Shown one piece after another: positions 22,494 through 33,298 of a DNA stretch of 64,000 bases (position 1 is its first letter; the number at the start of each line of letters is the position of its first letter). A model generated the notes under the pieces. The model made no database searches and had not been told where the DNA came from. It was given only the letters and a program-made list of their open reading frames with translations. The stretch is from Mycolicibacterium sp. (GTDB lineage Bacteria; Actinomycetota; Actinomycetes; Mycobacteriales; Mycobacteriaceae): contig JACJWN010000004.1 of NCBI GenBank assembly GCA_020637165.1, forward strand, positions 124,001 to 188,000, given 5' to 3'. The translations under genes were made by a program, and so were the position numbers.

Positions 22494-23023
22494 CAGCGAG
22501 CGCCTTCCCCGCCGTAGAGCCTCAGATCGGTCAACCGAACCCCGTCGCGCTCGACGGCGTCCAACTCGTCGAATATCGCCCGAACAGGGCGCCGGAACCC
22601 CCCGACGTTCAGTTCTGCATCGGGTTCCACCTCGAGCCACGGGGCCAGTACGAACGCCCGCTGATGCGCCAGCGGGTGCGGCAGGGTGAGCACCGGGGTA
22701 TCCGCGATGACCTCCTCGCCCCCCTCGACGCAGCAGACCACGTCGATGTCCAGGGTGCGGGGCCCCCACCGCAGCTCACGCACCCGTTCGTTGTCCCGCT
22801 CGATCGCCTGGGCCCGTTGTAACCAGCCGCCCGCGTCGAGCGCCGGATCCTCGGCGACGACCACCGCGTTCAAGAACGGCCCCTGTTCCACCCCGCCCCA
22901 GGCGTCAGTCTCGTAGACCGGTGACACCGCGAGCACACTCCGGCCCAGCGCGTCGACCGCGGCCTGCAGCCTGGCCAGGCGGTCACCGAGGTTGGACCCG
23001 ATGGATAGGACAACCCGGCTCAT
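22493..23023 (-). CDS. folK: 2-amino-4-hydroxy-6-hydroxymethyldihydropteridine diphosphokinase
   Basis: Protein of 176 residues. It transfers pyrophosphate from ATP to the pterin alcohol before FolP. Signature segments: '[17 protein letters not shown]', '[11 protein letters not shown]', 'FLNAVVV' and '[11 protein letters not shown]' with the catalytic aspartates. It overlaps folB by 4 nt upstream and the DUF3180 gene by 1 nt downstream. Confidence 0.95.
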   Translation of the reverse strand: MSRVVLSIGSNLGDRLARLQAAVDALGRSVLAVSPVYETDAWGGVEQGPFLNAVVVAEDPALDAGGWLQRAQAIERDNERVRELRWGPRTLDIDVVCCVEGGEEVIADTPVLTLPHPLAHQRAFVLAPWLEVEPDAELNVGGFRRPVRAIFDELDAVERDGVRLTDLRLYGGEGAR

Positions 23024-23415
23024 AACGCCGCCGGCACCACCCGGCCTCGACCGCCCCGGCGAGAACGTCGGGCGACGACGGCGACATCCTCGAAGGCCAG
23101 CGGAATCGGAGCCTGGGGTTTGTGGACGACAACTTCCACCGCGTGCACCCGGGAATCGGCCATCACATCGTCGGCGATCTCCCCGGAAACCGTCTCGATG
23201 AGGTTCCGCGGCGGTCCGGCGACGATATCGGCGGCCCGTTGGGCCAGCAGGCCATAGTCGTAGGTGTCGCCAAGATCGTCGCTGGCGGCGGCGGCGGCCA
23301 GATCGATCCAGATGGTGATGTCCACGACAAAGTCCTGTCCGTCCCTGCGCTCGTGGTCGAACACGCCGTGGTTTCCGCGGACCTTGAGACCGCGCAGTTC
23401 GATGCGATCAGTCAT
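23020..23415 (-). CDS. folB: Dihydroneopterin aldolase
   Basis: Protein of 131 residues (ATG 23415). Tunnelling-fold enzyme that cleaves dihydroneopterin. '[23 protein letters not shown]' holds the conserved Glu/Gly region, '[15 protein letters not shown]' and '[14 protein letters not shown]' bind pterin, and '[11 protein letters not shown]' carries the catalytic lysine. It overlaps folP by 8 nt and folK by 4 nt. Confidence 0.95.
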   Translation of the reverse strand: MTDRIELRGLKVRGNHGVFDHERRDGQDFVVDITIWIDLAAAAASDDLGDTYDYGLLAQRAADIVAGPPRNLIETVSGEIADDVMADSRVHAVEVVVHKPQAPIPLAFEDVAVVARRSRRGGRGRVVPAAL

Positions 23416-24253
23416 CTCCACCTCCCGCAGGGTTCTCCCAGGCGTCGAGAACTTTGAGCGCATCGACGCTGGAACGCACATCGTGTACGCGCACGCCCCA
23501 GACGCCATGCAGGGCCGCCAGTGCCGATATGACGGCGGTGGCGGTCTCCCGGCCGGCGGGCGGGCGCGGGGCGCCGTCCGGCCCGGCCAGCAGCGCTCCG
23601 AGGAAACGTTTGCGGGATGCTCCGACCAGCACCGGGATTCCGGTCGCCACGAACTCATCGAGGGCATGGAGCAACATCCAGTTGTGCCGCGCCGTCTTCG
23701 CGAAACCCAGGCCGGGGTCGATGATCAGCTTGCTCAACTCGACGCCGGCGCTGAGTGCGGCGTCGACCGCGGTCAGCAGCTCACCGCGAACCTCGGCGAC
23801 CACATCGCCGTAGGACGGTACTTCGTGCGGACGGTCCGCCCGCACCGAACGCCAGTGCATCAGCACCCACGGCACTCCGGCCCGGGCCACCACGCCGGCC
23901 ATATCGGGATCGGCCCGGCCACCGCTGACATCGTTGACCAGGCTTGCCCCGTGATCCAACGCCGCCTGGGCCACCGCGGCATGCATGGTGTCGACGCTGA
24001 CCGTGATGCCCTGCGCGGCAATCTCCTTGATCACCGGCAGGATTCGCGCGGTCTCCAACGAGGCGTCGATGCGTACCGCTCCCGGCCGCGTCGACTCCCC
24101 GCCGACGTCGATGATCTCCGCCCCATCGGCAGCCAGGGTCAGGGCGTGTTCGACCGCGCTCGCCGGATCCAGATACCGGCCGCCGTCGGAGAAGGAGTCC
24201 TCGGTGACGTTGAGGACGCCCACCACCCGCACTCGCCGAGGACCCTGGCTCAC
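23408..24253 (-). CDS. folP: Dihydropteroate synthase
   Basis: Protein of 281 residues, the target of sulfonamides and PAS-type antimetabolites. Conserved loops: '[14 protein letters not shown]', '[13 protein letters not shown]', 'LVNDVSGG', '[11 protein letters not shown]', '[13 protein letters not shown]' and the C-terminal '[13 protein letters not shown]'. The GTG at 24253 overlaps the folE stop by 4 nt (GTGA) and is the only start that fits the short homologous N-terminus. Confidence 0.96.
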   Translation of the reverse strand: MSQGPRRVRVVGVLNVTEDSFSDGGRYLDPASAVEHALTLAADGAEIIDVGGESTRPGAVRIDASLETARILPVIKEIAAQGITVSVDTMHAAVAQAALDHGASLVNDVSGGRADPDMAGVVARAGVPWVLMHWRSVRADRPHEVPSYGDVVAEVRGELLTAVDAALSAGVELSKLIIDPGLGFAKTARHNWMLLHALDEFVATGIPVLVGASRKRFLGALLAGPDGAPRPPAGRETATAVISALAALHGVWGVRVHDVRSSVDALKVLDAWENPAGGGDD

Positions 24254-24852
24254 TTTCGGAGAATGAGATCCAGCGCCTCGGCTCGAGATGCGTTGTTGGA
24301 CTTGAACAATCCGCGAACCGCTGAGGTCGTGGTGATCGCGCCGGCCTTGCGCACCCCACGCATCGCCATGCACAGATGCTCGGCCTCGATCACCACGATG
24401 ACGCCGCGAGGATTGAGTTTGCGCATCACCGCGTCAGCCACCTGTGCGGTGAGCCGTTCCTGCACCTGCGGCCGCTTGGCGTAGAGATCGACCACCCGGG
24501 CAAGTTTGGACAGCCCGGTCACGCGCCCGTCGGGTCCGGGGATGTACCCGACGTGCGCCATCCCGTGGAAGGCCACCAGGTGATGCTCACAGGTGGAATA
24601 CATCGGAATCTGCTTGACCAGAACCAGTTCTTCGTGCCCCTCGTCGAACGTGGTGTCCAGCACCGTATCCGGGTCGGTGTAAAGCCCCGCGAACATCTCC
24701 CGGAACGCCCTCGCCACCCGCGCCGGGGTGGCGCGCAGGCCATCACGGTCAGGGTCTTCGCCGACGGCGAGAAGCAATTCCCGCACCGCCGCCTCGGCGC
24801 GGTGCTGATCGAACACAGGGGTGTCGAGGGTGATCGATTCGCGCTCAGACAT
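24250..24852 (-). CDS. folE: GTP cyclohydrolase I
   Basis: Protein of 200 residues that opens GTP to dihydroneopterin triphosphate, the entry to folate. Zinc and catalytic residues are in '[21 protein letters not shown]' (Cys88, His90, His91) and '[19 protein letters not shown]'. ATG 24852 gives the usual N-terminus. The ftsH stop lies 70 nt upstream, so folE may be read from its own promoter or from ftsH. Confidence 0.96.
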   Translation of the reverse strand: MSERESITLDTPVFDQHRAEAAVRELLLAVGEDPDRDGLRATPARVARAFREMFAGLYTDPDTVLDTTFDEGHEELVLVKQIPMYSTCEHHLVAFHGMAHVGYIPGPDGRVTGLSKLARVVDLYAKRPQVQERLTAQVADAVMRKLNPRGVIVVIEAEHLCMAMRGVRKAGAITTTSAVRGLFKSNNASRAEALDLILRK

Positions 24853-24922
24853 TTGGCCTCCCTCCGCCGTCCTAACTGGCTCTGCCGGTCGACTGGGTCC
24901 GTCGGTCAACTGAGTGTGTCGG

Positions 24923-27250
24923 TCAATTGGGCCGGTTGGTCCGACCGCCATCGTCACCGGAAGCCTCCTGCGGCGCCGGGGCGACCGGCGGCTGCTGATT
25001 GGACCCCGGATGCGGGTGGCCCTGCTGCGGCGGGTACGGCTGCTGGGGCGGGTTCCAGCCCTGCGGCGGCGGATACCAGTGGCCCTGCTGCTGGTGCTGA
25101 GGCGGCGGCCATCCGGGCGCACGCCAACCGGCCGGGGCGCCGTAGTCCGGTTGAGTGGGTCCACCAGCCTGCGGCTGGGCCGGCGCCTGCGCCTGGTGCC
25201 GGCCCCCGGAGTGCGTCCCGTTTCCGTTGCCGGTGTGCGCCCGGGTAGCGTCCTGCTGAGCCTGCGCGGCGGCGCTGGCCTCGGCGATCGCCTTTTTGAA
25301 GGCCGGCTCCGGCATGGGCTTGGGCCACGGCTCGCCGCGCTCGATGGCCAGCTCCCCGGGAGTCTTGATGGGTGGCTTGTCCGAGGGGACGCGGCCGCCG
25401 AAGTCGTCGAACATGGTCAGCCGGGGCCGCTTGCGCACGTTGCCGAAGATGGCCTCCAGCTCGGCGCGGTGCAGCGTCTCCTTCTCCAGCAGCTCCCCGG
25501 CGAGCACGTCGAGGACATCGCGGTACTCGGTGAGGATCGCCCAGGCCTCGGTGTGCGCGGCCTCGATGAGTTTGCGCACCTCGTCGTCGATGTCGCGAGC
25601 GACCTCGTGGCTGTAGTCGGCCTGGGTGCCCATGGTGCGGCCCAGGAACGGATCACCGTGCTCGGTGCCGTACCGGACGGCCCCCAATTTGGCGCTCATG
25701 CCGTACTCGGTGACCATCGCGCGGGCGATCTTGGTGGCCTGCTCGATATCGGAGACCGCTCCGGTGGTGGGCTCCCGGAACACCAGTTCCTCGGCAGCCC
25801 GGCCGCCCATCGCGAAGACCAACCGCGCGATCATCTCCGATCGCGTCATCAGGCCCTTGTCGTCCTCGGGCACCGAAACAGCGTGACCGCCGGTGCGGCC
25901 GCGCGCCAGGATGGTGACTTTGTAGATCGGTTCGATGTCGGGCATGGCCCACGCGGCCAGCGTGTGTCCGCCCTCGTGGTAGGCGGTGATCTTCTTCTCG
26001 GTCTCGCTGATCACCCGGCCCTTGCGGCGGGGCCCGCCGATCACCCGGTCGACCGCCTCCTCGAGCGCGGCGCCGGTGATGATCGTGCCGTTCTCCCGGG
26101 CCGTCAGGAGCGCGGCCTCGTTGATCACGTTGGCCAGGTCGGCGCCGGACATCCCCACCGTTCGCTTGGCCAGGCCGTCCAGGTCGGCGTCAGGGGCCAG
26201 CGGTTTGCCCTGGGCGTGCACCCGCAGGACGGCCTTACGACCGGCCAGGTCGGGGCTGGAGACCGGAATCTGGCGGTCGAATCGACCGGGCCGCAGCAGG
26301 GCGGGGTCAAGAATGTCCGGGCGGTTGGTAGCCGCGATGAGGATGACGCCCTGCCGCTCGCCGAAACCGTCCATCTCGACCAGCAGCTGGTTGAGGGTTT
26401 GCTCGCGCTCGTCATGACCGCCGCCCAGGCCTGCGCCGCGCTGGCGACCCACCGCGTCGATCTCGTCGACGAAGATGATGCAGGGCGAGTTCTGCTTGGC
26501 CTGCTCGAACAGATCGCGCACCCGGGACGCGCCCACACCGACGAACATCTCGACGAAATCCGAGCCGGAGATAGTGAAGAAGGGCACCCCGGCTTCGCCT
26601 GCCACCGCCCTGGCCAGCAGGGTCTTACCGGTGCCGGGCGGCCCGTAGAGCAGCACGCCTTTGGGGATCTTCGCGCCCAACGCCTGGTATCGGCCGGGAT
26701 TCTGCAGGAAGTCCTTGATCTCATAGAGTTCCTCGACCGCCTCGTCCGCGCCGGCGACGTCGGCGAAAGTGGTCTGGGGCATGTCCTTGGTCAGCTGCTT
26801 GGCCCGGGACTTGCCGAAGCCGAATCCCATCCGCCCGCCGGTCTGCATCCGAGAGAACAGCACGAACAGCGCGATCAGCAGCAGCAGGGGAAGCATGTAA
26901 ACCAGCAGCGAGCCCAGGACGCTGGGCTGGTTGACCGCGGTGTTGGTCTTGACGCCCTTGCCATTGAGGGAGTCGAACAGCGGCACCGCGTAGCCGGTCG
27001 GGTACTTGGCGATGACCTTGGTGGAACCGTCAGTCTCGTCGCTGGCGCTCTTCAACTCCAGCCGCAACTGCTGCTCGCGGTCATCGATCTGTGCGGTCTT
27101 CACATTGTCGCCGTTGATCTGGGCCACCGCGACGGAGGTGTCCACCGGCTTGAAGCCGCGGGTGTCGTCATTGAGGTAGAAGAACAACCAGCCCAGCAGC
27201 AGCACGGCGGCGATCACCGTCAAGGTGCGGATAACGTTTTTCCGGTTCAT
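24923..27250 (-). CDS. ftsH: FtsH, membrane-bound ATP-dependent zinc metalloprotease
   Basis: Protein of 775 residues. Transmembrane helices lie at about 8-26 and 115-135 around an extracytoplasmic domain. The AAA+ module has Walker A '[19 protein letters not shown]' near residue 200, '[13 protein letters not shown]', and the second region of homology 'RPGRFDRQ'. The protease site HEGGH is near residue 425. A C-terminal extension of about 135 residues is rich in Gln, Pro and Gly, as in other mycobacterial FtsH proteins. It degrades misfolded membrane and short-lived proteins. It is divergent from ephA across 165 bp. Confidence 0.97.
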   Translation of the reverse strand: MNRKNVIRTLTVIAAVLLLGWLFFYLNDDTRGFKPVDTSVAVAQINGDNVKTAQIDDREQQLRLELKSASDETDGSTKVIAKYPTGYAVPLFDSLNGKGVKTNTAVNQPSVLGSLLVYMLPLLLLIALFVLFSRMQTGGRMGFGFGKSRAKQLTKDMPQTTFADVAGADEAVEELYEIKDFLQNPGRYQALGAKIPKGVLLYGPPGTGKTLLARAVAGEAGVPFFTISGSDFVEMFVGVGASRVRDLFEQAKQNSPCIIFVDEIDAVGRQRGAGLGGGHDEREQTLNQLLVEMDGFGERQGVILIAATNRPDILDPALLRPGRFDRQIPVSSPDLAGRKAVLRVHAQGKPLAPDADLDGLAKRTVGMSGADLANVINEAALLTARENGTIITGAALEEAVDRVIGGPRRKGRVISETEKKITAYHEGGHTLAAWAMPDIEPIYKVTILARGRTGGHAVSVPEDDKGLMTRSEMIARLVFAMGGRAAEELVFREPTTGAVSDIEQATKIARAMVTEYGMSAKLGAVRYGTEHGDPFLGRTMGTQADYSHEVARDIDDEVRKLIEAAHTEAWAILTEYRDVLDVLAGELLEKETLHRAELEAIFGNVRKRPRLTMFDDFGGRVPSDKPPIKTPGELAIERGEPWPKPMPEPAFKKAIAEASAAAQAQQDATRAHTGNGNGTHSGGRHQAQAPAQPQAGGPTQPDYGAPAGWRAPGWPPPQHQQQGHWYPPPQGWNPPQQPYPPQQGHPHPGSNQQPPVAPAPQEASGDDGGRTNRPN

Positions 27251-27415
27251 CGAGCATCGGCCCGCAGGGCCCCGTCCTTCCCATCGCTGCCTGAAGTCTC
27301 TCAGGCTACCGTTACCCCAACGTCGGGCGGGTCCCCGAGGTTTCCCGGTCGTGATCGGCCGCCCGAATCCGGGCGACTTCGCACCTTGCGGTACGGCTGT
27401 GCTTGGCTGAACACC

Positions 27416-28381
27416 GTGGTCACACCGACCGAACAGGTTTTCCGGGTCAACGGGGTCCGGCTGCGGGTGATCGAGGCGGGCCCGCGGGGCGCTCCGTTGG
27501 TGATCCTGGCCCACGGCTTCCCAGAACTGGCCTATTCCTGGCGCCACCAGATCCCCGCGCTGGCTGCTGCGGGCTATCACGTCATGGCGCCGGACCAGCG
27601 CGGTTACGGCGGTTCGTCGCGCCCGGAGGCCGTGGAGGCCTATGACGTCGCCGCCCTGACCGGAGATCTGGTGGGGTTGATCGACGCCGCCGGCGCCGAG
27701 CGCGCGACGCTGGTCGGCCACGATTGGGGAGCGGTGCTCGCCTGGAGCGCACCGCTGCTGCACCCGGACCGGGTGGCCGCGGTGGCCGGCCTGAGCGTTC
27801 CGCCGGTGCCCCGGCCGCTCACCCCACCGACCGAGGCGTTCCGGCGGATCTTCGGCGACAACTTCTTTTATATGCTTTATTTCCAGCGGCCCGGTGCCGC
27901 CGACGCCGAGATGGCCGCCGATCCGCGGCGCACGATGCGGCGGATGCTCGGCGGGATGGGAATGCCCGAGAGCAGCGATGCCGCGCAGCGGATGCTGGCG
28001 CCCGGCCCCGCGGGGTTCATCGAGCGGCTGCCCGAACCGGACCGGCTGCCGGACTGGCTGAGCCCCGCCGACCTGGACCGCTACGTCGCCGAGTTCAGCC
28101 GCACCGGCTTCACCGGCGCCCTGAACTGGTACCGCAACTTCGACCGCAATTGGCGGATCATGGGCCATGCGGCCGCACGGACCATCGACGTTCCGGCCCT
28201 GTTCGTCGGCGGTACCGCCGACCCGGTGCTGGGTTTCACCAAAACCGGCCGCGCCGCGGAGGTGGTCACCGGTCCCTACCGGCAGGTGATGCTCGACGGC
28301 GCCGGGCACTGGATCACCCAGGAACGCCCCCGGGAGGTCAACACCGAGTTGTTGACGTTCCTGTCCGAGGTGAACGCCTGA
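27416..28381 (+). CDS. ephA: Epoxide hydrolase, EphA-like
   Basis: Alpha/beta hydrolase of 321 residues. The oxyanion motif HGFP is in '[19 protein letters not shown]', the nucleophile is Asp103 in '[10 protein letters not shown]', and His298 in '[11 protein letters not shown]' is the base. An Asp nucleophile with HGFP defines epoxide hydrolases. Near-identity of many segments with recalled M. tuberculosis EphA supports the name. The GTG at 27416 is used because '[19 protein letters not shown]' then begins close to the N-terminus. In M. tuberculosis the espACD genes lie between ftsH and ephA; they are absent here. Confidence 0.9.
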   Translation: MVTPTEQVFRVNGVRLRVIEAGPRGAPLVILAHGFPELAYSWRHQIPALAAAGYHVMAPDQRGYGGSSRPEAVEAYDVAALTGDLVGLIDAAGAERATLVGHDWGAVLAWSAPLLHPDRVAAVAGLSVPPVPRPLTPPTEAFRRIFGDNFFYMLYFQRPGAADAEMAADPRRTMRRMLGGMGMPESSDAAQRMLAPGPAGFIERLPEPDRLPDWLSPADLDRYVAEFSRTGFTGALNWYRNFDRNWRIMGHAAARTIDVPALFVGGTADPVLGFTKTGRAAEVVTGPYRQVMLDGAGHWITQERPREVNTELLTFLSEVNA

Positions 28382-28406
28382 GGCCTGCGGCCAGACGACC
28401 GCAGGC

Positions 28407-28412
28407 TACGGT
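28407..28412 (+). promoter_or_regulatory. Putative -10 element of a leaderless lpqG promoter
   Basis: TACGGT fits TANNNT and ends 7 nt before the GTG start of lpqG, in the 38-bp gap after ephA. Transcription could begin at the start codon. Confidence 0.4.
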
Positions 28413-28419
28413 GTGCCAC

Positions 28420-29157
28420 GTGCCGATCAGCCCGAAACCCCCGACATCCCGCTACCTCCTGGCCTTCGCCGCAGCGGGATTGGCCGCGACGGCACTGTCG
28501 GGATGCGATGCCGCACCGGCCACCCACACCGGCGCCCGGCAGGTGACGGTGGTGGGCTCCGGTGAGGTCGAGGGGACACCGGACACGCTGACCGCAGATA
28601 TCGGTGTCGAGGTGGTGGCGCCCGACGTCAACACCGCGATGAACCAGGCCGCGGAACGCCAGAGCGCAGTGATCGACGCCCTGAGCGCCCGGGGTATCGA
28701 CGCCGAGGACATCAGCACGGCCGCGGTGAGCCTGCAGCCGCAGTTCGGGGAGAACTCGATGATCACTGGCTACCGGGCGGGCAACTCGATCAAGGTCACA
28801 CTCCGCGAACTCGACGCGGCCTCCACGACACTGGCCACCGCGGTGGCGACCGGCGGCAATGCCGCCCGGATCAACTCGGTGAGCTACTCGATCCGGGACG
28901 ACTCGGCGCTGTTCGACGACGCCCGGGCACGCGCATTCGATGACGCCAGGAACCGCGCGGAACAATACGCCGAACTGTCGGGCCTGACGCTGGGCAAGGT
29001 GGTCTCGATCTCCGAGGCACCAGCCGGATCCCGGCCGCCCACCCCGACGCCGATGCCTGCGCCGGCACCTGCAAGTGCGATGGCCCAGGACGTTCCGTTG
29101 CAGCCCGGCAAGCAGACCGTCGGCTTCGCGGTGACGGTGGTGTGGGAACTCAGCTGA
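28420..29157 (+). CDS. lpqG: SIMPL-domain lipoprotein LpqG
   Basis: Lipoprotein of 245 residues with lipobox LSGC and acylated Cys29. The mature part is one SIMPL (DUF541) domain: 'VTVVGSGEVEGTPDTLTADIGVEV', 'DALSARGIDAEDISTAAVSLQPQ', 'SVSYSIRDDSALFDDARARAFDDA'. Such proteins sit on the cell surface and oligomerise. The function in mycobacteria is unclear. In M. tuberculosis, ephA and lpqG are separated by an esx/PE/PPE cassette; here they are neighbours. Confidence 0.87.
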   Translation: MPISPKPPTSRYLLAFAAAGLAATALSGCDAAPATHTGARQVTVVGSGEVEGTPDTLTADIGVEVVAPDVNTAMNQAAERQSAVIDALSARGIDAEDISTAAVSLQPQFGENSMITGYRAGNSIKVTLRELDAASTTLATAVATGGNAARINSVSYSIRDDSALFDDARARAFDDARNRAEQYAELSGLTLGKVVSISEAPAGSRPPTPTPMPAPAPASAMAQDVPLQPGKQTVGFAVTVVWELS

Positions 29158-29176
29158 CTCGCCGCCCGGCGCCGGG

Positions 29177-29752
29177 TCAGGGCGTATAGACCTTCGGCTC
29201 CAGGGTGCCGATGTAGGGCAGATCGCGGTAGCGCTCGGCGTAGTCCAGGCCGTAACCCACGACGAACTCGTTCGGGATGTCGAATCCGACGTAGGTGATG
29301 TCGACGTCGGCCCGCACCGCGTCGGGTTTCCGCAGCAAAGTGCACACCCGCAACGATTTCGGCTGGCGAGTGGCAAGGTTTCGCAACAACCAGGACAGCG
29401 TCAGCCCGGAGTCGACGATGTCCTCCACGATCAGCACGTCGCGGTCGGCGATATCCCGGTCAAGGTCCTTGAGGATGCGCACCACCCCCGAGGATGAGGT
29501 CGCCGATCCATAAGAGCTCACCGCCATGAACTCCAACTGGGTAGGCAGCGGGATGGCCCGGGCCAGATCGGTGACGAACATCACCGCCCCTTTGAGGACC
29601 GTCACCAGAAGCAGGTCCCGGCCGTCCAGGGTGGATGCGTAATCCCTTGCCACGTCGGCGGCCAACTCGTTGGTCCGGGTTCGAATCTGGTCTTCGGACA
29701 ACAGAACCGACTTGATGTCCCCGGAATACAGCTCATCCGCCGCCACGCCCAC
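29177..29752 (-). CDS. hpt: Hypoxanthine-guanine phosphoribosyltransferase
   Basis: Protein of about 191 residues that salvages purine bases with PRPP. The PRPP-binding loop '[18 protein letters not shown]' is clear; '[19 protein letters not shown]' and '[18 protein letters not shown]' complete the type I PRT fold, and the C-terminal '[17 protein letters not shown]' is HGPRT-specific. GTG 29752 is used; GTG 29746 is equally possible. It follows tilS by 29 nt, as in many bacteria where tilS-hpt-ftsH are linked. Confidence 0.94.
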   Translation of the reverse strand: MGVAADELYSGDIKSVLLSEDQIRTRTNELAADVARDYASTLDGRDLLLVTVLKGAVMFVTDLARAIPLPTQLEFMAVSSYGSATSSSGVVRILKDLDRDIADRDVLIVEDIVDSGLTLSWLLRNLATRQPKSLRVCTLLRKPDAVRADVDITYVGFDIPNEFVVGYGLDYAERYRDLPYIGTLEPKVYTP

Positions 29753-29781
29753 AGCGTGCCATGCCGCCGTCGGCCAGACAA

Positions 29782-30744
29782 TCAGACCGGCTCGCAGCGC
29801 AACGTCAGAACACCCTCGCGTCGCTCGACGAACAACCGGGTGTGCGGCACGCTCCAGCCCACCGCCACCCCGCCTTGGCCCCGCCAACGAGTCACCAGGG
29901 CGTCGACCGCCCGGATCTGGTGGTCGGTGAGGCCGGTGGCACCACCGCCAAGCAACCAGCCGCGGATGACCCGGCGGCGCAGCGCCGCGGGAAGCGTCGA
30001 CAGAGCGCCGATCGCCAGCGCCGTTCCGGAGCGCGCGGCCGCAAGATGCTGTTCGGCCAGCGAATCCAGAACCTCGTTGTCCTCCCGCAGCGCCGAGGCT
30101 GTGCGGGCCAGCGCCTCGGCGACGCCTTGGCCAAGCACGTCCTCGAGCAGCGGCAGCACCTCGGCGCGGAGTCGCACCCGGGTGAAGCGCCGGTCGGAAT
30201 TGTGCGGGTCGTCCCAGGCGATCAGGCCGAGTTCGGCGCAGGCGGCGTGGGTGGCGGCCCGCCGCACACCCAGCAGCGGCCGGTACCAGGGCGGGTCACA
30301 GTCACGCATTCCGGCGATCGACCGCGGACCGGATCCGCGGCCCAACCCCAGAAGCACCGTCTCGGCCTGATCGTCGAGGGTGTGGGCCAACAGCACCGGC
30401 GCGCCCCCGCGCGCCCCCTCCAGAGCTCCGTAGCGGGCGGAGCGGGCCGCAGCTTCCGGTCCACCGCGCGAGCCCACCTGAACCCGCAGCACCCGCGCCG
30501 CCGCACAGCCGAGGTCCATCGCCTGGCGCCGGGCAGTCCGCGCGATGGCGTCCGATCCGGGTTGCAGACCGTGATCGACGATCAGGGCCGTGGTCGGGCG
30601 TACGGTGGCGGCGACCGCGGTCAACGCCAGCGAGTCGGGTCCGCCGGACAGCGCCACGCACCAATTCCGCGCCTCGGAGAGCCGGCTCGCGGCGAAATCC
30701 GCCAACGCAGAGCGCAGCCCCGCTACAGCACCCGGTCGATCCAC
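29782..30744 (-). CDS. tilS: tRNA(Ile)-lysidine synthase
   Basis: Protein of 320 residues that converts C34 of tRNA-Ile(CAU) to lysidine. The PP-loop '[18 protein letters not shown]' is followed by '[22 protein letters not shown]' and '[20 protein letters not shown]'. The GTG at 30744 overlaps the upstream gene by 22 nt and matches the homologous start ('[13 protein letters not shown]'). The C-terminal domain is short, as in actinobacteria. Confidence 0.94.
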   Translation of the reverse strand: MDRPGAVAGLRSALADFAASRLSEARNWCVALSGGPDSLALTAVAATVRPTTALIVDHGLQPGSDAIARTARRQAMDLGCAAARVLRVQVGSRGGPEAAARSARYGALEGARGGAPVLLAHTLDDQAETVLLGLGRGSGPRSIAGMRDCDPPWYRPLLGVRRAATHAACAELGLIAWDDPHNSDRRFTRVRLRAEVLPLLEDVLGQGVAEALARTASALREDNEVLDSLAEQHLAAARSGTALAIGALSTLPAALRRRVIRGWLLGGGATGLTDHQIRAVDALVTRWRGQGGVAVGWSVPHTRLFVERREGVLTLRCEPV

Positions 30745-31811
30745 CGTTGGGGATTCTCGATCTCGGCGTGCAGGGGCAGCGTCTCCGGACCGGACCACAC
30801 GGCGTTGAAGCGCGCCATGCCCACCCGGTCCACGACCTGGTCGACGAAGGCCCGGCCGCGGGTGTACTGGCTGAGCTTGGCATCGACTCCCAGCACCGCG
30901 CGCAGCAGCCGCTGCAGCGGCGGTTGTTTGCGGTGACGCCGTTCGTCGAAGCGGCTCCGGATCAGCTGGACCGAAGGCACCACCGCCGGGCCCACGGCGT
31001 CCATGACGTAGTCGGCGTGCCCCTCCAGCAGGGTGCCCAGAACCAGAAGCTGATCGAGGGCGACCCGCTGGGACTCGGATTGCACGGCGCGCAGCAATCC
31101 CACGATGCCGCCCGGCTCGGAGGTGCCACCGGGTGACCTCCGGTTGCGGACGAAGTCGGCGAGTCCGCCGAGCATCGCAACGACGTCGTCGTCCCGCTCG
31201 GCGGTCAGCGCCGCCAGCGCACTCGACATGTGTCCGGCCAGCCATGGATTGGCGGTGAATTGCACTCGATGAGTCACCTCGTGCAGGCACACCCACAGGC
31301 GGAAATCCTTCGGCGTCAGCCGCAACTGCCGTTCGACGGCGATGACGTTCGGGTACACCAACAGCAGTGCCCCCTGCCCGTCGGCTTGCCCGGCGGCGAA
31401 CGGGTCGTATTGGCCCAGAATCCCGGAGGAGATGAAGGCCAGCACCGCTCCGGTCTGCGCACCGGTGATGCGAGGGGCCACCCGGCCGCTCGGAGTCACT
31501 TCGCCGCCGGTCATCACGCGCATGGAGTCCGAAGCCGAGCGGATCCACTGCTCCCGGTCGACGATGCGCGCCTCGTCCACCGGCGCGCCATCGGACAACT
31601 GGGTCATTTCACGCACCGGCGCCTCCGCGGCACGGGCCGCCCCGGCCAGGTCATCGATGGCCTGTTTGCGGGTGTAATCGGTGGTGGGCGGGCCAGGGCG
31701 GGCCAGCCGGGCACCCACGGTGCCGGCGAACTGCCAGTCGACGGCTCGGCCCAGATTCGGCCCGGATCCGGTCACCGGACGCGGTGGGCGGCGGAGGGGC
31801 TCACGAACCAC
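30723..31811 (-). CDS. Zinc-dependent metalloprotease, DUF2342 (Rv3626c family)
   Basis: Protein of 362 residues with an HExxH zincin motif: His177, Glu178 and His181 in 'WVCLHEVTHRVQF'. A probable third ligand Glu lies in the later helix 'LLEGHADYVMDAVG'. The family is annotated as 'coenzyme F420 biosynthesis-associated' only because of genome distribution. A predicted cytoplasmic or peripheral protein; substrate unknown. It overlaps the dacB-type gene upstream by 11 nt and tilS downstream by 22 nt, so all are co-translated. Confidence 0.85.
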   Translation of the reverse strand: MVREPLRRPPRPVTGSGPNLGRAVDWQFAGTVGARLARPGPPTTDYTRKQAIDDLAGAARAAEAPVREMTQLSDGAPVDEARIVDREQWIRSASDSMRVMTGGEVTPSGRVAPRITGAQTGAVLAFISSGILGQYDPFAAGQADGQGALLLVYPNVIAVERQLRLTPKDFRLWVCLHEVTHRVQFTANPWLAGHMSSALAALTAERDDDVVAMLGGLADFVRNRRSPGGTSEPGGIVGLLRAVQSESQRVALDQLLVLGTLLEGHADYVMDAVGPAVVPSVQLIRSRFDERRHRKQPPLQRLLRAVLGVDAKLSQYTRGRAFVDQVVDRVGMARFNAVWSGPETLPLHAEIENPQRWIDRVL

Positions 31812-33180
31812 AGCCGCAGGTGCGCAGAACGCCGGCCAGCGCGTCCAGCGCGGTCCGGCCCTCCATCCCCGCGTTATTGGAGATGAACGCGAAGGTCAGC
31901 ACCCGACCGCTGGCATCGGTGACGATCCCGGCCAGCGAGTTGGTCTTGGTCAGCGAACCGGTCTTGGCGCGCAGCCATCCGGCTGAGGACTTCACCGGGT
32001 CGCTGCCGTGGAAACGCCCGGACAGGGTGCCGCTGCCGCCAGCCACCGGCAGCATGTCGACCATCGGCCTCAGTTGCGGGTGGTCCGGTCCCGCGGCGGC
32101 ACCGACCGCGGAATTGAGGGTGCGCGCGGTGAGCAGATTGGCCACCGAGAGCCCGCTGCAGTCGACCAGCGATGCTCCGGCCATGTCAATCCCGTTCGCC
32201 GACAACTTGCTGATCACCGCATCGACGGCCCCGGCGAAGCTGGCCGGATGGCCGGTCGCCCTGGCCACCTCACGCCCGATGGTCTCGGCCATCACGTTGT
32301 CTGAGGCGGTCATCATCTGGCGCAGCCGTTCCATCAGCGGGGCGGACTGCACCGAAGCCAGTTGGCGCCCTCCGGCCGGCCCCGGAGCGAAGGTGACCTT
32401 GGCGGGGTCCAGCCCGAGCGCCACCGCCAGGGCGCGGCCGGCATCCAGAGCCGGCGTCGGCGAGCGCCGCGATTCGAAGGTCGTCGGCTGGATGCGACCG
32501 GCGTCGAGCATCACCGACTGGATCGGGGAGATGTCGCCGCCGGCGATATCGGCCGGATCCCAGCCCGGCGCCATATCGGGCCCGGTGAACAGCGAGTTGT
32601 CCACCTGGACGGCGGTCGGCGTGATGCCACTGCTGCGTACCTGATCGGCGAGATCGGAGATCCGGGCCGCGTCCCGGTACCAGGTTTCCTCACCGGGTGG
32701 CGCCGCGGAGAGAACGGGGTCTCCCCCGCCGACGAGAACCACCACACCGGGCATCCGGGTCTGGTCGGCCGCTTGCACGACCGTGGTCAGCCGCGCGTCG
32801 CGGTCGAGGGTGAGCAGCGCGGCCGCCGTGGTCAGGATCTTGTTGGTCGAGGCGGGCTGCATGGGGACGTCGGCGCGCTGTTCCCAGATCTGGGTTCCGG
32901 TGCGGGCATCGGAGATCTCGCCGGTGAGATTGCCGAGGTTGGGATCGGCCACCGCCGCGGCGAGCGCGGCGGTCATACCCGGGGTCGTCGGCACGGCCGC
33001 CGAATCGGCCAGCGGAATCACCGCCGGCCGGGAAGTCGCCGGCGGGCGCGGGGCCGGGACCGAGGCGTTACTCCTGCCTCCCGAGCCGAGCAGGGCCGCG
33101 GCCGCAACGACGGCGGCGACCAGCGCGATCACCGACGCGGCGAGCACCACGTGGCCGCGGTGCCGAGGCTTCCCAAGCAT
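31801..33180 (-). CDS. dacB: D-alanyl-D-alanine carboxypeptidase/endopeptidase, PBP4 (S13) family
   Basis: Protein of 459 residues. An N-terminal signal anchor (about residues 11-31) is followed by a Pro-rich linker and a class C penicillin-binding fold. The catalytic triad is STNK at Ser111-Lys114, 'TASDNVMAE' (SxN) and 'AKTGSL' (KTG). It trims peptidoglycan peptides outside the membrane. ATG 33180 is the clear start, with AGGAG just upstream. Matches M. tuberculosis Rv3627c; divergent from ppa across 118 bp. Confidence 0.91.
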   Translation of the reverse strand: MLGKPRHRGHVVLAASVIALVAAVVAAAALLGSGGRSNASVPAPRPPATSRPAVIPLADSAAVPTTPGMTAALAAAVADPNLGNLTGEISDARTGTQIWEQRADVPMQPASTNKILTTAAALLTLDRDARLTTVVQAADQTRMPGVVVLVGGGDPVLSAAPPGEETWYRDAARISDLADQVRSSGITPTAVQVDNSLFTGPDMAPGWDPADIAGGDISPIQSVMLDAGRIQPTTFESRRSPTPALDAGRALAVALGLDPAKVTFAPGPAGGRQLASVQSAPLMERLRQMMTASDNVMAETIGREVARATGHPASFAGAVDAVISKLSANGIDMAGASLVDCSGLSVANLLTARTLNSAVGAAAGPDHPQLRPMVDMLPVAGGSGTLSGRFHGSDPVKSSAGWLRAKTGSLTKTNSLAGIVTDASGRVLTFAFISNNAGMEGRTALDALAGVLRTCGCGS

Positions 33181-33298
33181 GGCTCTCCTACAGTTTTGTC
33201 CACCATTGTGCCCAACGATGCGGTGACGACGCGAATCCCTCGTTAGGGTTATGGACCGTCGCCAGCGGGCGGCCCGAGGAGCAAGAAGGAGTCGCGCG

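Noticed and set aside
24914-28381. Open frame of 1155 codons on the plus strand through ftsH
   Set aside because: Only its last 321 codons (ephA) are real. The rest is the shadow of ftsH: ftsH on the other strand has all FtsH motifs, while this frame is His/Gly/Asp-rich without any family.
29165-29176. Palindrome CCCGGCGCCGGG between lpqG and hpt as a terminator
   Set aside because: Six-base arms with no loop make a poor hairpin, and such GC palindromes are frequent in this DNA.
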